A stretch of DNA of 52,605 nucleotides from Chloroflexota bacterium (GCA_016876035.1 VGOE01000005.1:1-52605); one strand, 5' to 3'; numbered from the stretch's first letter, positions 31,782-41,475 are shown. Notes: generated by a model not told the origin, from the letters alone. Translations and numbers: made by a program.

Positions 31782-32124
31782 GCATTTGAAATCAGAAACT
31801 CCTCAAGAAGTTTATGCTATTGTCCACAAGTATTCTACCAGGAGAGGCCTCCTAGTTCACAACAGCGCACCCTGCATTTTGTGATCTTTGTGTAATCTTT
31901 TTGTGATTTCGTCCCCGCCGGATTCGCTTCTAAAAAGCCAACACAACATAAACAGGAGGCCTTGACCGCCTAAAAGAGCCAGGGCTTAAACTTACTATGG
32001 CTTTTGGGGGTGAACCCCAAAAGGCTTCAAAGGTAGCCCTTAAATTAAACGAATCCCGTTCTTCACTGTGGCTTCTTCTTTGTTAATGCCAACTAACGGG
32101 TAGGTTATTATCTTATAAGTCCAT
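31782..32124. other. dnaA upstream region with DnaA-box and iteron-like repeats
   Basis: Before dnaA lies about 340 bases without a gene. It holds TTGTCCACA (31820-31828, one mismatch to the DnaA box), three tandem TTTGTGATC-like units (31877-31910) and a hairpin CTTTTGGGG-GTGAA-CCCCAAAAG (32001-32023). It could be an origin or an autoregulatory region. An AT-rich unwinding element is not clearly seen. Confidence 0.45.
31877..31910 (+). repeat. Three tandem TTTGTGATC-like iterons
   Basis: TTTTGTGATC, TTTGTGTAATC and TTTTTGTGATTTC follow one another directly in the dnaA upstream region. Spacing is 10-13 bases. Confidence 0.45.
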
Positions 32125-33477
32125 ATGAAGTCAGCTAAAGAGATCTGGGAGACAGCAAAAGGTTCCCTTCAGGTTCAGGTAAACAAAGCTAATTACGAGA
32201 CCTGGATCAAGGATACCGTCGGCATTAGCTACCAAACGGGCCGCTTTGTTGTCGGCACTCCCAAAGCCTTCGCCAAGGAGTATTTGGAGAAACGCCTTCG
32301 CTCCTTGATTGAGAAGACGCTGATCAGCATCCTGGGACATGAGACGGAAGTGTGTTTTGAGTTGTGCGCCCGTCCAGATCCAGGAGTTGACAGCACTGCA
32401 CCACGCGACTATACTTCGGCCCCCGGCCAACAGAGGTTGCCTTTACACAAACTCAACCCACGGTACACCTTCGGAGCCTTCGTTGTGGGCAACTCTAATC
32501 GCCTCGCCTACGCCGCAGCTCTCGCCGTAGCTGAAGAGCCGGGGGCCCAATACAACCCCCTCTTCCTCTACGGGGATGCCGGTGTCGGTAAGAGCCACCT
32601 AGCTCACGCTATAGGGAATGAGGCCTGTGAGAATGGGCTTTGTGTCGCTTATGCCAGCGGCGAGCAATTCACCTCCGACTTCGTGAAGGCCATTAAGGAG
32701 AGAACGTCTGACCAGTTTCGCCATAAATTCGTCGGCGTTGATCTCTTTATCATCGAAGATATCCAGTTCATCATCGGCAAGCCCCAGACACAGAGTAGTC
32801 TGTTCCATATTCTCGATGATCTCCAGAATGCCAACCGCCAGGTAGTGTTGACAGGGAACCACCCACCCCAGTCGCTGGCGCCTTTACAGAACGAGTTCCG
32901 ATCCCGACTCGAGTGTGGTCTCATCGCTAGGCTGCGGCTACCCGATTTCCAAACACGTCTAGCCATACTGAAAGCAAAAGCTGAAAAGCAAAAGGTGCAG
33001 ATTGACAATGCGGTTTGCGAATTCATCGCTGAGCAATGTCAGGCCAACATCCGAAACCTCGAGGGACTCCTGAACAGGGTTGTTGCCTACTCTAAAATCT
33101 GGCGAAAGCCTCTCTCCGCAGCACTAGCGAGGGAGGCCCTGCAAGCTATAACCCCAGAAGCCAGTGAGCAAAACACGTCTGCTTCTGCCTTTACCCCAGC
33201 ATCCATATTGACCGCTGTATCCAACCACTTCAACATCAGCCCTGAAGGCATGAAGGGTAAAAGCAGAGATGCCACCTCAACATTGGCACGTCAGGTTGCT
33301 ATTTACCTCATCCGTGAGAAAACCAGTTCTGCCTGGCAGGATATCGGCCAGCTACTAGGAGGAAGGGATCACTCCACAGTTATCCGAGGTTACCAGAGAG
33401 TGTCAACCTTCATCCCTACTGATGCCACCATCCAAAATCATATCAGCCAAATCCTCAAGAGCCTCGAACTCCATTAG
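32125..33477 (+). CDS. dnaA: Chromosomal replication initiator protein DnaA
   Basis: A 450-residue DnaA. Domain I begins SAKEIWETAKGSLQVQVNKANYETW. Domain III has FVVGNSNRLAYAAALAVAE, Walker A GDAGVGKSH, Walker B LFIIEDIQFI and arginine-finger region EFRSRLECGL. Domain IV has GKSRDATSTLARQVAIYLIRE and GGRDHSTVIRGYQ. Small departures from consensus are Walker A (usually GGVGLGKTH), an E for the first D of LIDDIQ, and SDRPP read as GNHPP. It binds DnaA boxes and opens the origin. The next genes downstream are not dnaN, so this is not a classical dnaA-dnaN operon. Confidence 0.93.
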   Translation: MKSAKEIWETAKGSLQVQVNKANYETWIKDTVGISYQTGRFVVGTPKAFAKEYLEKRLRSLIEKTLISILGHETEVCFELCARPDPGVDSTAPRDYTSAPGQQRLPLHKLNPRYTFGAFVVGNSNRLAYAAALAVAEEPGAQYNPLFLYGDAGVGKSHLAHAIGNEACENGLCVAYASGEQFTSDFVKAIKERTSDQFRHKFVGVDLFIIEDIQFIIGKPQTQSSLFHILDDLQNANRQVVLTGNHPPQSLAPLQNEFRSRLECGLIARLRLPDFQTRLAILKAKAEKQKVQIDNAVCEFIAEQCQANIRNLEGLLNRVVAYSKIWRKPLSAALAREALQAITPEASEQNTSASAFTPASILTAVSNHFNISPEGMKGKSRDATSTLARQVAIYLIREKTSSAWQDIGQLLGGRDHSTVIRGYQRVSTFIPTDATIQNHISQILKSLELH

Positions 33478-33621
33478 TACCTCGCCCCAGCACCAGTATT
33501 TCTACCAACGCCTAATATTACTATTATATGTGTGCCCAATCCTGGAAAGTGTGTTAATATTCTCTTGTATAGGTAAGTGCATAACATGTGGTGACTTGAG
33601 TGCGCTGTTCGCGTTGTTACG

Positions 33622-34227
33622 ATGGTAGGTATATCGCAGAAAAGGAAGTTTTGGGCGCGGGTGGCGATAATTGCGTTAGTGGTTTTGGTGGTGTCCTCGG
33701 CGCTGCTGGTGCGTCAGATTCGCCTCCCTTCAGTTCACCCTACTGAAGATATGCTTCAGCCAGGAGACATCATTTTTGTAGAGCTTTACAAGGGATGGTG
33801 CGCGGCGACGTATTGGGATCACATGGCTATCTATGTCGGGGATCAGGATGTGGCAGGAGGGAAAGCGAGTGTGGGGGTAGTGGAAGCCACTTTTAATGCT
33901 GGCATTCAACGCACTTCACTCCGCAGATTTCTGGAAAGGGATGAGGGGGCCAGGATGGCTGTGAGAAGGCTGACAGATATGCCGTCCCGTGACGAAGTTA
34001 TCCAGAAGGCCATAGACTACGCGCTGGCCCAGGTGGGGAAGCCCTTTGATTTCACGGCGACAGCAGGGATTCCTTTGAAGGTAAATTCGGCCAATCTCCA
34101 TTGTGTGGAGGTGATATGGAGGGCATACAAGGCTGGTGGGATAGACCTTGACTTCAATAATGGTTTCCTTCTGTATCCAGACGACGTATACTTCAGCTCC
34201 AAGCTGAGGCCGGTGGGGGAATCATGA
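33622..34227 (+). CDS. YiiX-like permuted NlpC/P60 cysteine hydrolase, membrane-anchored
   Basis: A 201-residue protein. An N-terminal transmembrane helix (ARVAIIALVVLVVSSALLV) precedes a papain-like domain with circularly permuted layout: QPGDIIF, the histidine in YWDHMAIYVG and the nucleophile in ANLHCVEVIWRAY. Members of this family hydrolyse peptide or lipid amide bonds at the envelope. Its stop overlaps the nadD start by four bases. The ribosome binding site is weak. The exact substrate is unknown. Confidence 0.82.
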   Translation: MVGISQKRKFWARVAIIALVVLVVSSALLVRQIRLPSVHPTEDMLQPGDIIFVELYKGWCAATYWDHMAIYVGDQDVAGGKASVGVVEATFNAGIQRTSLRRFLERDEGARMAVRRLTDMPSRDEVIQKAIDYALAQVGKPFDFTATAGIPLKVNSANLHCVEVIWRAYKAGGIDLDFNNGFLLYPDDVYFSSKLRPVGES

Positions 34228-34847
34228 CAGCAGGCGGAACAGGTGTTTTCGGAGGCACCTTTGATCCCATTCATCGAGGGCACTTGGTTGTGGCGGAAGA
34301 GATAAGAGATGAACTGGGTCTAACAGAAGTCTTTTTTGTCCCGACGGGGCAGCCATGGCTTAAGTCCCACAGGGCTATCTCCCCTGCCCAGCAGCGGCTG
34401 GAAATGGTGCGGCTCGCCACCAGAGCCAACCCGCATTTCAAGGTGTCTACCATTGAGATTGACAGGTCGGGGCCGTCCTACACCGTCGACACTATGAAGA
34501 TGCTGCGGCAGCAAGCAGGCGATGAAGCAGAGCTGTGGTTTTTCTTGGGCAGCGATGTCCTGGCGGAGCTTCCGAAATGGAGGGAACCGCAGCGGCTGAT
34601 TCAGCTTTGTCGGCTGGCAGCCTTTGCCAGGCCGGGCTTTCCCCTGCCGCGGCTAGAGGGCCTAGAGGTGGCCATTCCTGGGCTATCACAGCGTGTTACC
34701 TTTGTGGAGGTTTCACAAATAGACATCAGCGGCACCGATATTCGTCGCCGCCTGGCACAGGGTGCTTCTATCCATAACCTGGTGACTGAGGCGGTAGAGA
34801 AGTACATACAGGAGCACGGGCTTTACAAAGAAGGCCAGCAAAGGTGA
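34224..34847 (+). CDS. nadD: Nicotinate-nucleotide adenylyltransferase
   Basis: A 207-residue nucleotidyltransferase with GGTFDPIHRGHLVVAEE (the HxGH motif) and the C-terminal ISGTDIRRRL, which is the ISSTxIR motif. It makes deamido-NAD from nicotinate mononucleotide. The ATG overlaps the upstream stop (ATGA) and its own stop overlaps the next GTG, showing a tight three-gene operon. Confidence 0.95.
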   Translation: MTAGGTGVFGGTFDPIHRGHLVVAEEIRDELGLTEVFFVPTGQPWLKSHRAISPAQQRLEMVRLATRANPHFKVSTIEIDRSGPSYTVDTMKMLRQQAGDEAELWFFLGSDVLAELPKWREPQRLIQLCRLAAFARPGFPLPRLEGLEVAIPGLSQRVTFVEVSQIDISGTDIRRRLAQGASIHNLVTEAVEKYIQEHGLYKEGQQR

Positions 34848-35482
34848 GCGAGTCTTCAAGCCTGCCCCTGTTTCTGGCCTCGGTTGTCAGCATCTCTCTC
34901 AGCGGGGTGATGATGCCCGGCCCGGTCACCGCGGTCACTATTGCCCACGGAGCCAGGCACAAAGCTGCGGGAGCGCTGGTGGCTGTGGGGCATGGCTTGG
35001 TGGAAATACCGCTGATAGTGCTCATTTACTTTGGGTTCGCTCATTTTCTGAGACTGACCGGCGTGAAAATTGGTGTCGGCCTGGCTGGGGGCTTGGTACT
35101 TATGTGGATGGCGCTGCAGGTTTTCCGCCTCGAGGCCGTGTCCTTGAGTGACAGGCAGCAACGGCCAGGCCGGGGTGCCATAGCCGCAGGCCTGGTAACG
35201 AGCGCTACTAACCCTTACTTCTTCGTGTGGTGGGCTACTATCGGGGCGGCGCTCCTGGTGAATGCCCGGGACTTCGGTAATGCCGGCGTGGTTGCTATGG
35301 GTGCAACTCACTGGCTGTGCGATGTAGGCTGGCTTTTTCTCATCTCCTGGGTGGTGTTTAGGTCAAAGCATCTCTGGACGCTGAGGGTGCACCGCTCTGT
35401 ATTCGGTGTCTGCGCCCTTGTCCTGGCCGGATTTGGGGCCTGGTTTATTTTTTCTGCTGTTGAGCTGGCGGTGCGCGGCTAG
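34844..35482 (+). CDS. LysE/RhtB-family amino acid exporter
   Basis: A 212-residue membrane protein with six hydrophobic segments and the family opening SLSGVMMPGPVTAVTIAHGARH. It exports amino acids or their analogues across the membrane. The GTG start overlaps the nadD stop. NPYFFVWWATIGAALL is another family-like segment. Confidence 0.88.
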   Translation: MSESSSLPLFLASVVSISLSGVMMPGPVTAVTIAHGARHKAAGALVAVGHGLVEIPLIVLIYFGFAHFLRLTGVKIGVGLAGGLVLMWMALQVFRLEAVSLSDRQQRPGRGAIAAGLVTSATNPYFFVWWATIGAALLVNARDFGNAGVVAMGATHWLCDVGWLFLISWVVFRSKHLWTLRVHRSVFGVCALVLAGFGAWFIFSAVELAVRG

Positions 35483-35549
35483 CCACGGCCAACACATATA
35501 CCGGCCCTGTGGGGATCCTGCGAGTCAGGCCTGGGAGGCTGACCTCAAG

Positions 35550-37124
35550 CTAGAGCTTCACTACCTTGGCCGTGTAGACATCGGGAAGGGACAGGATCTG
35601 TTGGAGGTATTCTTCTTTCAGCGGTTCGTCCAACTCCAGCACCATCAATGCCTGGCCACGGGGCTTCAGGCGGCTGAGTTGCATGGAACTGATATTGATA
35701 TCAGCATTGCCAGTTATCATGCCTACCGCTCCAATAAGCCCGGGGCGGTCGCGGTGATCGCTGAAAAGGAAATAGCCTCCTCTGGGTACCAGGTCAATCC
35801 AGTAGCTATTAACCCTGACAACGTGAGGCTCCCCGCGCATCACTGTACTGGCCACCGTAGTCACCCCGGCGCTAGTAGTCACGGAGACAGTTATCAGGCT
35901 GGCATAGTTTTCGCAGGTGAGGTCCTTATGCTCAGTTACCTTCAAGCCGCGCCTCTGAGCAATGATGTTAGCATTGACAACGTTAATCCGCTCCTCACTC
36001 ACGCCTTCCAGCAGACCGCCGATAACAGCCGCTTTCAGGGCGGTAAGGTCATAGTTGGCTATCTCTCCCTTGTACTCGATGTCAATGCTGCTTGCCTGGC
36101 CTTCCGTCAGTTGTGCCGCCAGTCTTGCCGCCAGGAAGGCGACTGTCACGAAAGGCCCAATGACCGAAAGGGTCTCCTGGGGAATCAGGGGGGCGTTGAC
36201 TGCATACCTGGCAGGCTGTCCGCTAAGCACTGCCACCACCTGTTCGGCAGCGTCTATGGACACGTTTACCTGTGCTTCCTGCGTTGAAGCCCCGAGATGA
36301 GGCGTGCAGATCACTTTATCGCACTTCAGGAGAGGATTTCCCACGGGGGGTTCCTGAGAGAAGACGTCCAGGGCAGCACCAGCCACCCGGCCCTCCTCGA
36401 GAGCCTGGGAGAGGGCCTGTTCATCGATCAGTACACCCCGGGCGCAGTTGATGATCCGCACTGAAGGCTTGACCAGCGAAAGCTCCTTCGCTCCAATCAA
36501 CCCTCTGGCTGAAGGCGTCAGGGGGAGATGAAGGGTGATAAAATCGGATCTCTTGAGCAGGTCTTCAAGAGAAACCAACTCTGCCCCCAGGTTTTGAGCA
36601 TACTCTGGAGAGATAAAGGGATCGTGGGCGATGACCTTCATCTGGAGGCCTTTTGCCCTTCGGGCTACCTCTGAGCCGACATTGCCGAGGCCGATGATCC
36701 CCAGAATCTTATTTCTCACTTCTACCCCGACGAAGGTGTGGCGCAGCCACTCCTCTCGCTTGAGGTGGGCATGAGCTTCGGGTATATGCCTGGCTAGAGC
36801 AAACATAAGAGCGATAGTATGTTCAGCGGCGGCAATGGTATTAGCTGCAGGAGCATTGACGACGACAATGCCTCTCTGGGTAGCTGCATCGAGGTCAATG
36901 TTGTCCACGCCTACGCCAGCGCGGGCGATGACCTGAAGCTTCCTTCCTGCCTCGATGACCTGGCGGGTAACTTTTGTCTCACTACGCACCATCAGGGCTT
37001 CGTACTCCCCTATGAGGGAAAGGAGCTGATCGGGCTTCAGCCCCAGCTTGACATCTACCTCAGCTTCCTGGCGGAGGAGATCGAGCCCTTCATTGGCGAT
37101 GGGTTCTGTAACCAGTACTTTCAT
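35550..37124 (-). CDS. serA: D-3-phosphoglycerate dehydrogenase
   Basis: A 524-residue long-form SerA. It has a substrate domain (MKVLVTEPIANEGL), the NAD-binding GIIGLGNVGSEVARRA, active-site arginine and histidine regions (NCARGVLIDEQAL and CTPHLGASTQEA), then an allosteric-substrate-binding domain (about 315-450) and a C-terminal ACT domain (DRPGLIGAVGMITGNADINISSMQLSR). It starts serine biosynthesis. The ATG at 37124 fits the family; a TTG five codons upstream is less likely. A -10-like TATAAT (37144-37139) lies just before it. It is the last gene of the aroH-to-serA run. Confidence 0.95.
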   Translation of the reverse strand: MKVLVTEPIANEGLDLLRQEAEVDVKLGLKPDQLLSLIGEYEALMVRSETKVTRQVIEAGRKLQVIARAGVGVDNIDLDAATQRGIVVVNAPAANTIAAAEHTIALMFALARHIPEAHAHLKREEWLRHTFVGVEVRNKILGIIGLGNVGSEVARRAKGLQMKVIAHDPFISPEYAQNLGAELVSLEDLLKRSDFITLHLPLTPSARGLIGAKELSLVKPSVRIINCARGVLIDEQALSQALEEGRVAGAALDVFSQEPPVGNPLLKCDKVICTPHLGASTQEAQVNVSIDAAEQVVAVLSGQPARYAVNAPLIPQETLSVIGPFVTVAFLAARLAAQLTEGQASSIDIEYKGEIANYDLTALKAAVIGGLLEGVSEERINVVNANIIAQRRGLKVTEHKDLTCENYASLITVSVTTSAGVTTVASTVMRGEPHVVRVNSYWIDLVPRGGYFLFSDHRDRPGLIGAVGMITGNADINISSMQLSRLKPRGQALMVLELDEPLKEEYLQQILSLPDVYTAKVVKL

Positions 37125-37169
37125 GTTTCGTTTCTTCAATTATAGCAGTTATGGCGTCCTGCCAGGTGG

Positions 37170-38252
37170 TCAGCGTCGTGACCGAGGTAAAGCCACCTTC
37201 AGCGCGCTGACGACTTCTGTCATGTCCGCTTCAGTTACCAGCCCCAGGTGACCGATGCGGAAGATTTTGCCGTCCAGTTTCTGCTGGCCTCCAGATAGAA
37301 TGACGCTGTGCTCCTCTCTAAGTATTTGCAGCAGTCGCTTCACGTCCAGGTCTGCCGGGGCGTTGACAGCAGTGATGGTATTAGAGGCGCAAGCTTCGTT
37401 GGGGAAAAGGGTTAGCCCGAGGGATTTCATTCCCTTTCTGGCCGCCTGGGCTACCCGGGCATGACGGGCAAAGACCTTGGGTAGTGTTTCCTGAGCCACC
37501 ATGTCCAGGGCGACGGCCATACCATAAAAGACAGAGATAGCCGGTGTCCAGGGAGTCTCGCCTTTTTCTTCCAGGAAGCGTTTGGCCTTACCGAGGTCCC
37601 AGTAGTAACGGGGCATTTTGGCTTGGGCATGTGCCTGCCAGGCCTTCTGGCTGACGCTGACCATGGCCAGCCCTGGGGGAACCATCCAGCCCTTCTGCGA
37701 AGCGGTGACTACGACATCGCACTGCCAGTCGTCCACCGGCAGGTCTATGGAGCCGACGCTGCTGACGCCGTCAACGAGAACGAGCAGGTCGAATTCTTTG
37801 GCCACGGCGCTGAGAGAAGCCAGGTCGTTGGTCACACCGGTGGAGGTCTCATTATGGGTAACGAGCATGGCTTTCATTGGTGAGTTCGCTTTTAGTGACC
37901 GACGTACCGTGTCGGGGTCGGCTGCCGATCCCCACTCGAAGCCAAGCCTCTTGACCTCGGCGCCATACTGCTGAGCGATATCGGCAAAACGGTCGCCGAA
38001 GGAGCCGATGGAAACGGAAAGCACCTTGTCGCCAGGTGAAAGGGTATTGACCACAGCAGCTTCCATCCCACCGGTGCCCGAGCCGGTGAGGATAAGTACA
38101 TCTCCTTTGGTCTGGAAGAATCCTTTGAGCTGATCGGTTATGCGGCGAAGCAGCTCACGAAACTCCTTGCCGCGGTGGTTTATCATCTGCCTTTTCATAG
38201 CCTCGAGGACTTCATCGGGGCAGGGGGTCGGTCCGGGTATACGTAGTTGCAT
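37170..38252 (-). CDS. Class V aminotransferase (serine/alanine-glyoxylate family)
   Basis: A 360-residue PLP enzyme: RIPGPTPCPDEVL, TGSGTGGMEAAV, VDGVSSVGSIDLPVDDW and the PLP lysine in TASQKGWMVPPG. Family members act as serine-pyruvate, alanine-glyoxylate or phosphoserine-like transaminases. Its place directly before serA suggests a role in serine or glycine metabolism. The ATG at 38252 has AGAAGGAG upstream; the longer frame from 38309 lacks homology. Note that this gene, unlike the desulfurase homologue at 4145, keeps its PLP lysine. Confidence 0.93.
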   Translation of the reverse strand: MQLRIPGPTPCPDEVLEAMKRQMINHRGKEFRELLRRITDQLKGFFQTKGDVLILTGSGTGGMEAAVVNTLSPGDKVLSVSIGSFGDRFADIAQQYGAEVKRLGFEWGSAADPDTVRRSLKANSPMKAMLVTHNETSTGVTNDLASLSAVAKEFDLLVLVDGVSSVGSIDLPVDDWQCDVVVTASQKGWMVPPGLAMVSVSQKAWQAHAQAKMPRYYWDLGKAKRFLEEKGETPWTPAISVFYGMAVALDMVAQETLPKVFARHARVAQAARKGMKSLGLTLFPNEACASNTITAVNAPADLDVKRLLQILREEHSVILSGGQQKLDGKIFRIGHLGLVTEADMTEVVSALKVALPRSRR

Positions 38253-38268
38253 GTTATGCTCCTTCTGG

Positions 38269-39504
38269 TTAAGATTCAACGACTTCCCAAGTCCGTTTGT
38301 TGGCGTCAATTATTCTTAAGAAACGGCGCTTACCCACCTTGATAATGCTACCATCCCTCAAGTCGACGTGAGTGCTGGTGGGCTTTTGCCCATCAACGTC
38401 GATAGCTCCTTGCTCCAGTAGCCGTCTTGCTTCTGATCGGCTTTTGGCAAGCCTGGCATCAAATATTAGGTTGACGATGTCTCTTTGAACCTCGATTGTG
38501 GCCGTAACCTTACTCCTGGTCTCCATGTGTGCCTTCAGGGGTACCTCCCTTTTCTGGTGCACTCTGGTGAAATGCTCCTCTGCCTCCCGCGCTGCTTCAT
38601 CGTTGTGAAACTGGGCCACAATCTCTCTGGCTAGGCGCTTCTTGAACAGCATAGGGTTGACTGATTGAGAATCAAGTTGCTGACTCATCTCTGCCAGTTC
38701 CTTATCGGGCACATCGGTGAGCAGTTCGAAATAAGGCATGATAAGGTCGTCTGGTACGGACATCGTCTTGCCGTACATATCGTTGGGTGGGTCATCAACG
38801 CCGATGTAGTTGCCCAGGCTCTTACTCATCTTCTGGCCGCCGTCTGTTCCTATCAGCAGTGGGACGAGGAATACCTGCTGAGGGCGTTGTCCCATGATGG
38901 CCTGAAGCTCCCTGCCCACCAGGCAATTGAACTTCTGGTCGACGCCTCCGAACTCCACGTCAGCCTGGATGGCCACCGAATCGTAGGCCTGGAGCAAAGG
39001 GTATAGCAGCTCAGTAATGGCTATAGGGCGGCCCTCTTTGAACCGTTTGCTGAAGTCCTCCCGGGCCAGGAACTGGGCCACGGTGAACTTGCTGGTCAGC
39101 CTGATAACGTCACTCAGGTCGAACTTGCCAAACCACTCGGTCTGCCATCTGACCTGGGTCTTTCCTCTATCCACTACTTTGAAGAACTGCTTCATGTAGG
39201 TCTCGGCGTTGCGCCTCACGTCCTCAGGGGTGAGCATAGGCCGGGTGACCGACTGGCCGCTGGGGTCTCCGATCTGGGCTGTCCAGTCACCGACGATAAG
39301 GATAACCTGATGCCCTAAGTCCTGGAACTGGCGCAGTTTTCTCAGTCCCACCACATGCCCCAGGTGAATATCGGGGCAGCTAGGATCAAAGCCCTGCTTC
39401 AAACGCAGTGGCTTCCCCGACTCCAGTAGTGGCGTAAGTTCCCGTTCAATGATGATCTCAGCTACGCCGCGCTTCAGCAGCGAGGTAAGCTCGGGGGTTG
39501 TCAT
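38269..39504 (-). CDS. tyrS: Tyrosine--tRNA ligase
   Basis: A 411-residue class I synthetase with HLGHVVGLRKL (HIGH box), GDWTAQIGDPSG, GRELQAIMGQ and KMSKSLGNYIGV, plus a C-terminal S4 RNA-binding domain (ARLAKSRSEARRLLEQGAI). It charges tRNA-Tyr. It overlaps ribF by four bases and precedes the aminotransferase gene. Confidence 0.95.
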   Translation of the reverse strand: MTTPELTSLLKRGVAEIIIERELTPLLESGKPLRLKQGFDPSCPDIHLGHVVGLRKLRQFQDLGHQVILIVGDWTAQIGDPSGQSVTRPMLTPEDVRRNAETYMKQFFKVVDRGKTQVRWQTEWFGKFDLSDVIRLTSKFTVAQFLAREDFSKRFKEGRPIAITELLYPLLQAYDSVAIQADVEFGGVDQKFNCLVGRELQAIMGQRPQQVFLVPLLIGTDGGQKMSKSLGNYIGVDDPPNDMYGKTMSVPDDLIMPYFELLTDVPDKELAEMSQQLDSQSVNPMLFKKRLAREIVAQFHNDEAAREAEEHFTRVHQKREVPLKAHMETRSKVTATIEVQRDIVNLIFDARLAKSRSEARRLLEQGAIDVDGQKPTSTHVDLRDGSIIKVGKRRFLRIIDANKRTWEVVES

Positions 39505-40427
39505 TTCTGTGTCTCCAGTATAGACCTGGCTTGTTGTACATCGCGGCTTATCTGAGCCTTGAGCTCTTCTGGGTTGGGGAAGCGTTTTTCGGCTCGCAAG
39601 TGCTCTATCAGTTCCAGGCGAAGTTCCTGGCCATAGAAGGTACCTTCGAAGTCGATGAGGTAGACCTCCACCGTGCGCTCTCCTTCTCCAAAGGTCGGGC
39701 GTACGCCGATGTTGGTTACCGAAGGATGGCTATGGCCGGCAACTTTGGCTCTGGTGGCGTATACTCCGTCGCTGGGTAGCGCCTGGCTGGAGTTTATCTC
39801 CAGGTTTGCTGTAGGGAAACCCAATTGTCTGCCCCGTTCCGCACCGTGCCCTACCCGCCCGATGAGAGCGTGAGGACGCCCCAATAGCCGCTTGGCTTTT
39901 GCGGTGTCACCTTTAGCCAGAGCTTGGCGAATGGAGGTGCTGCTTACTACCTCTCCGTTGATTATCTTGGGGGGAATGACGTCCACCCAGAAACCCAGCT
40001 CCTTTCCCAGAGAGTGAAGGGCAGAAACATCCCCTTCTCTACTTCGCCCCAGGGCGAAGTCTGGGCCGATGACTAGCCCCCGCATCTTGAGATGCTTTTG
40101 CAGCAGGGCGACAAAATCCCGAGATGGCAAATGAGCTACTTCGGGAGTGAAAGACAGGGGGACAACAAGCTCAATCCCGAGGTTATGGAGGAGCCTGATG
40201 CGCTCTTCCAGGCTAGTTAGACGGGGCAGGCGCGTCTGGGGTGATAATACCTCCACAGGGTGATTGCGGAAAGTCACCACACCGGGAAGATAGTCCCTTA
40301 CTAGGGCCTGCCTTTTGAGATAGTCTATTAGCTGCTGGTGTCCCAGATGGACACCGTCAAAAACGCCAATAGTGAGCACAGTCTCTTGGCGAGGGGCAAA
40401 CGCAGCCAGCTCCGCCTCGATCTGCAT
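39501..40427 (-). CDS. ribF: Bifunctional riboflavin kinase/FAD synthetase
   Basis: A 308-residue RibF. The N-terminal FAD synthetase domain has TIGVFDGVHLGHQQLI and GPDFALGRSREGD; the C-terminal riboflavin kinase domain has GRVGHGAERGRQLGFPTANLE and FGEGERTVEVYLIDF. It makes FMN and FAD. Overlap with tyrS suggests coupling. Length is normal. Confidence 0.96.
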   Translation of the reverse strand: MQIEAELAAFAPRQETVLTIGVFDGVHLGHQQLIDYLKRQALVRDYLPGVVTFRNHPVEVLSPQTRLPRLTSLEERIRLLHNLGIELVVPLSFTPEVAHLPSRDFVALLQKHLKMRGLVIGPDFALGRSREGDVSALHSLGKELGFWVDVIPPKIINGEVVSSTSIRQALAKGDTAKAKRLLGRPHALIGRVGHGAERGRQLGFPTANLEINSSQALPSDGVYATRAKVAGHSHPSVTNIGVRPTFGEGERTVEVYLIDFEGTFYGQELRLELIEHLRAEKRFPNPEELKAQISRDVQQARSILETQK

Positions 40428-40440
40428 ACCCTGTCTTTCC

Positions 40441-41475
40441 TCAGCCTCCTTTGCCGGCTACCCTGCGTCCCACTGAGGCAGCCACTGGGGCCAGTTGGGC
40501 CATAAGCCTCTCGAACTGCTCAAAGTCAAGGGATTGGGCACCGTCTTTGAGAGCGGTATCAGGCGTGGGGTGAACTTCTATAAGCAGGCCATTTGCCCCG
40601 GCGGCTACGGCAGCCAGGGCCAGAGGAGCCACCAGTTCCCGCCTCCCGGTGCCGTGACTTGGGTCAGCGATAATCGGCAGGTGACTCAGCTTCTGAATGC
40701 TGGGGATGGCGCTGATATCCAGCGTGTTGCGCGTATAAGTTTCGAAGGTTCTGATGCCTCTTTCGCACAGGATCACCTGGCGATTGCCTTCAGATAGGAC
40801 ATATTCTACTGCGAGTAACCATTCCTCCAGGGTGGCCGACATGCCTCTCTTGAGTAGCACAGGCTTCTGGGTCTTTCCCACTTCGTCCAGGAGGATAAAG
40901 TTCTGCATGTTGCGCGCTCCTACCTGGAGAATGTCGGCGTACTGTACTACGAGCTGGACGTCCGCCGGGGTGAGCACCTCCGTCACCAGGGGTAAACCAG
41001 TTTCCTCTTTAGCACTGGCCAGAATCTTCAGCCCTTCTTCGCCCAAGCCGCGAAAGCTATAAGGGGAGGTGCTGGGTTTGAAGGCCCCGCCGCGCAAGAC
41101 GCTGGCTCCGGCGGCCTTCACCGCTCGCGCGGTGCTGATGGCCTGATCCTCTGTTTCCACGGCGCAAGGGCCAGCCATTACCACTACCTCGTTTCCACCG
41201 ATACTGACATTGCCAATCTTTATCACCGTATCCTCGGGCTGAAATTCGCGGCTGGAGAGCTTGTACGGCTTGCCAATGCGCACCACCTCCTCCACCCCGG
41301 GCATCAGTGCCAGGCTCTCACGCAGATCCTGAAACATAGGGGATACACCTACTACCCCGATCACCGTCCGTTCTACACCTTCAGACAAGTGAGCCTGCAG
41401 ACCAGCGGCCTCAATCCGCTTGACAATATCAGCGATTTCTTTTTCTCCGGACTTCTTATTCATGACTACAATCAT
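40441..41475 (-). CDS. aroF: 3-deoxy-7-phosphoheptulonate synthase (AroF, class Ib type)
   Basis: A 344-residue DAHP synthase. An N-terminal ACT-like regulatory region of about 70 residues (EIADIVKRIEAAGLQAHLSEG) precedes the barrel with MAGPCAVE, GGAFKPSTSPYSFRG, QVGARNMQNF, LKRGMSATLEEWL and ADPSHGTGRR. It starts the shikimate pathway. The first ATG has GGAG about nine bases upstream; the gene overlaps aroH by 20 bases. It lies directly after a chorismate mutase, so both ends of the aromatic pathway are co-expressed. Confidence 0.95.
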   Translation of the reverse strand: MIVVMNKKSGEKEIADIVKRIEAAGLQAHLSEGVERTVIGVVGVSPMFQDLRESLALMPGVEEVVRIGKPYKLSSREFQPEDTVIKIGNVSIGGNEVVVMAGPCAVETEDQAISTARAVKAAGASVLRGGAFKPSTSPYSFRGLGEEGLKILASAKEETGLPLVTEVLTPADVQLVVQYADILQVGARNMQNFILLDEVGKTQKPVLLKRGMSATLEEWLLAVEYVLSEGNRQVILCERGIRTFETYTRNTLDISAIPSIQKLSHLPIIADPSHGTGRRELVAPLALAAVAAGANGLLIEVHPTPDTALKDGAQSLDFEQFERLMAQLAPVAASVGRRVAGKGG

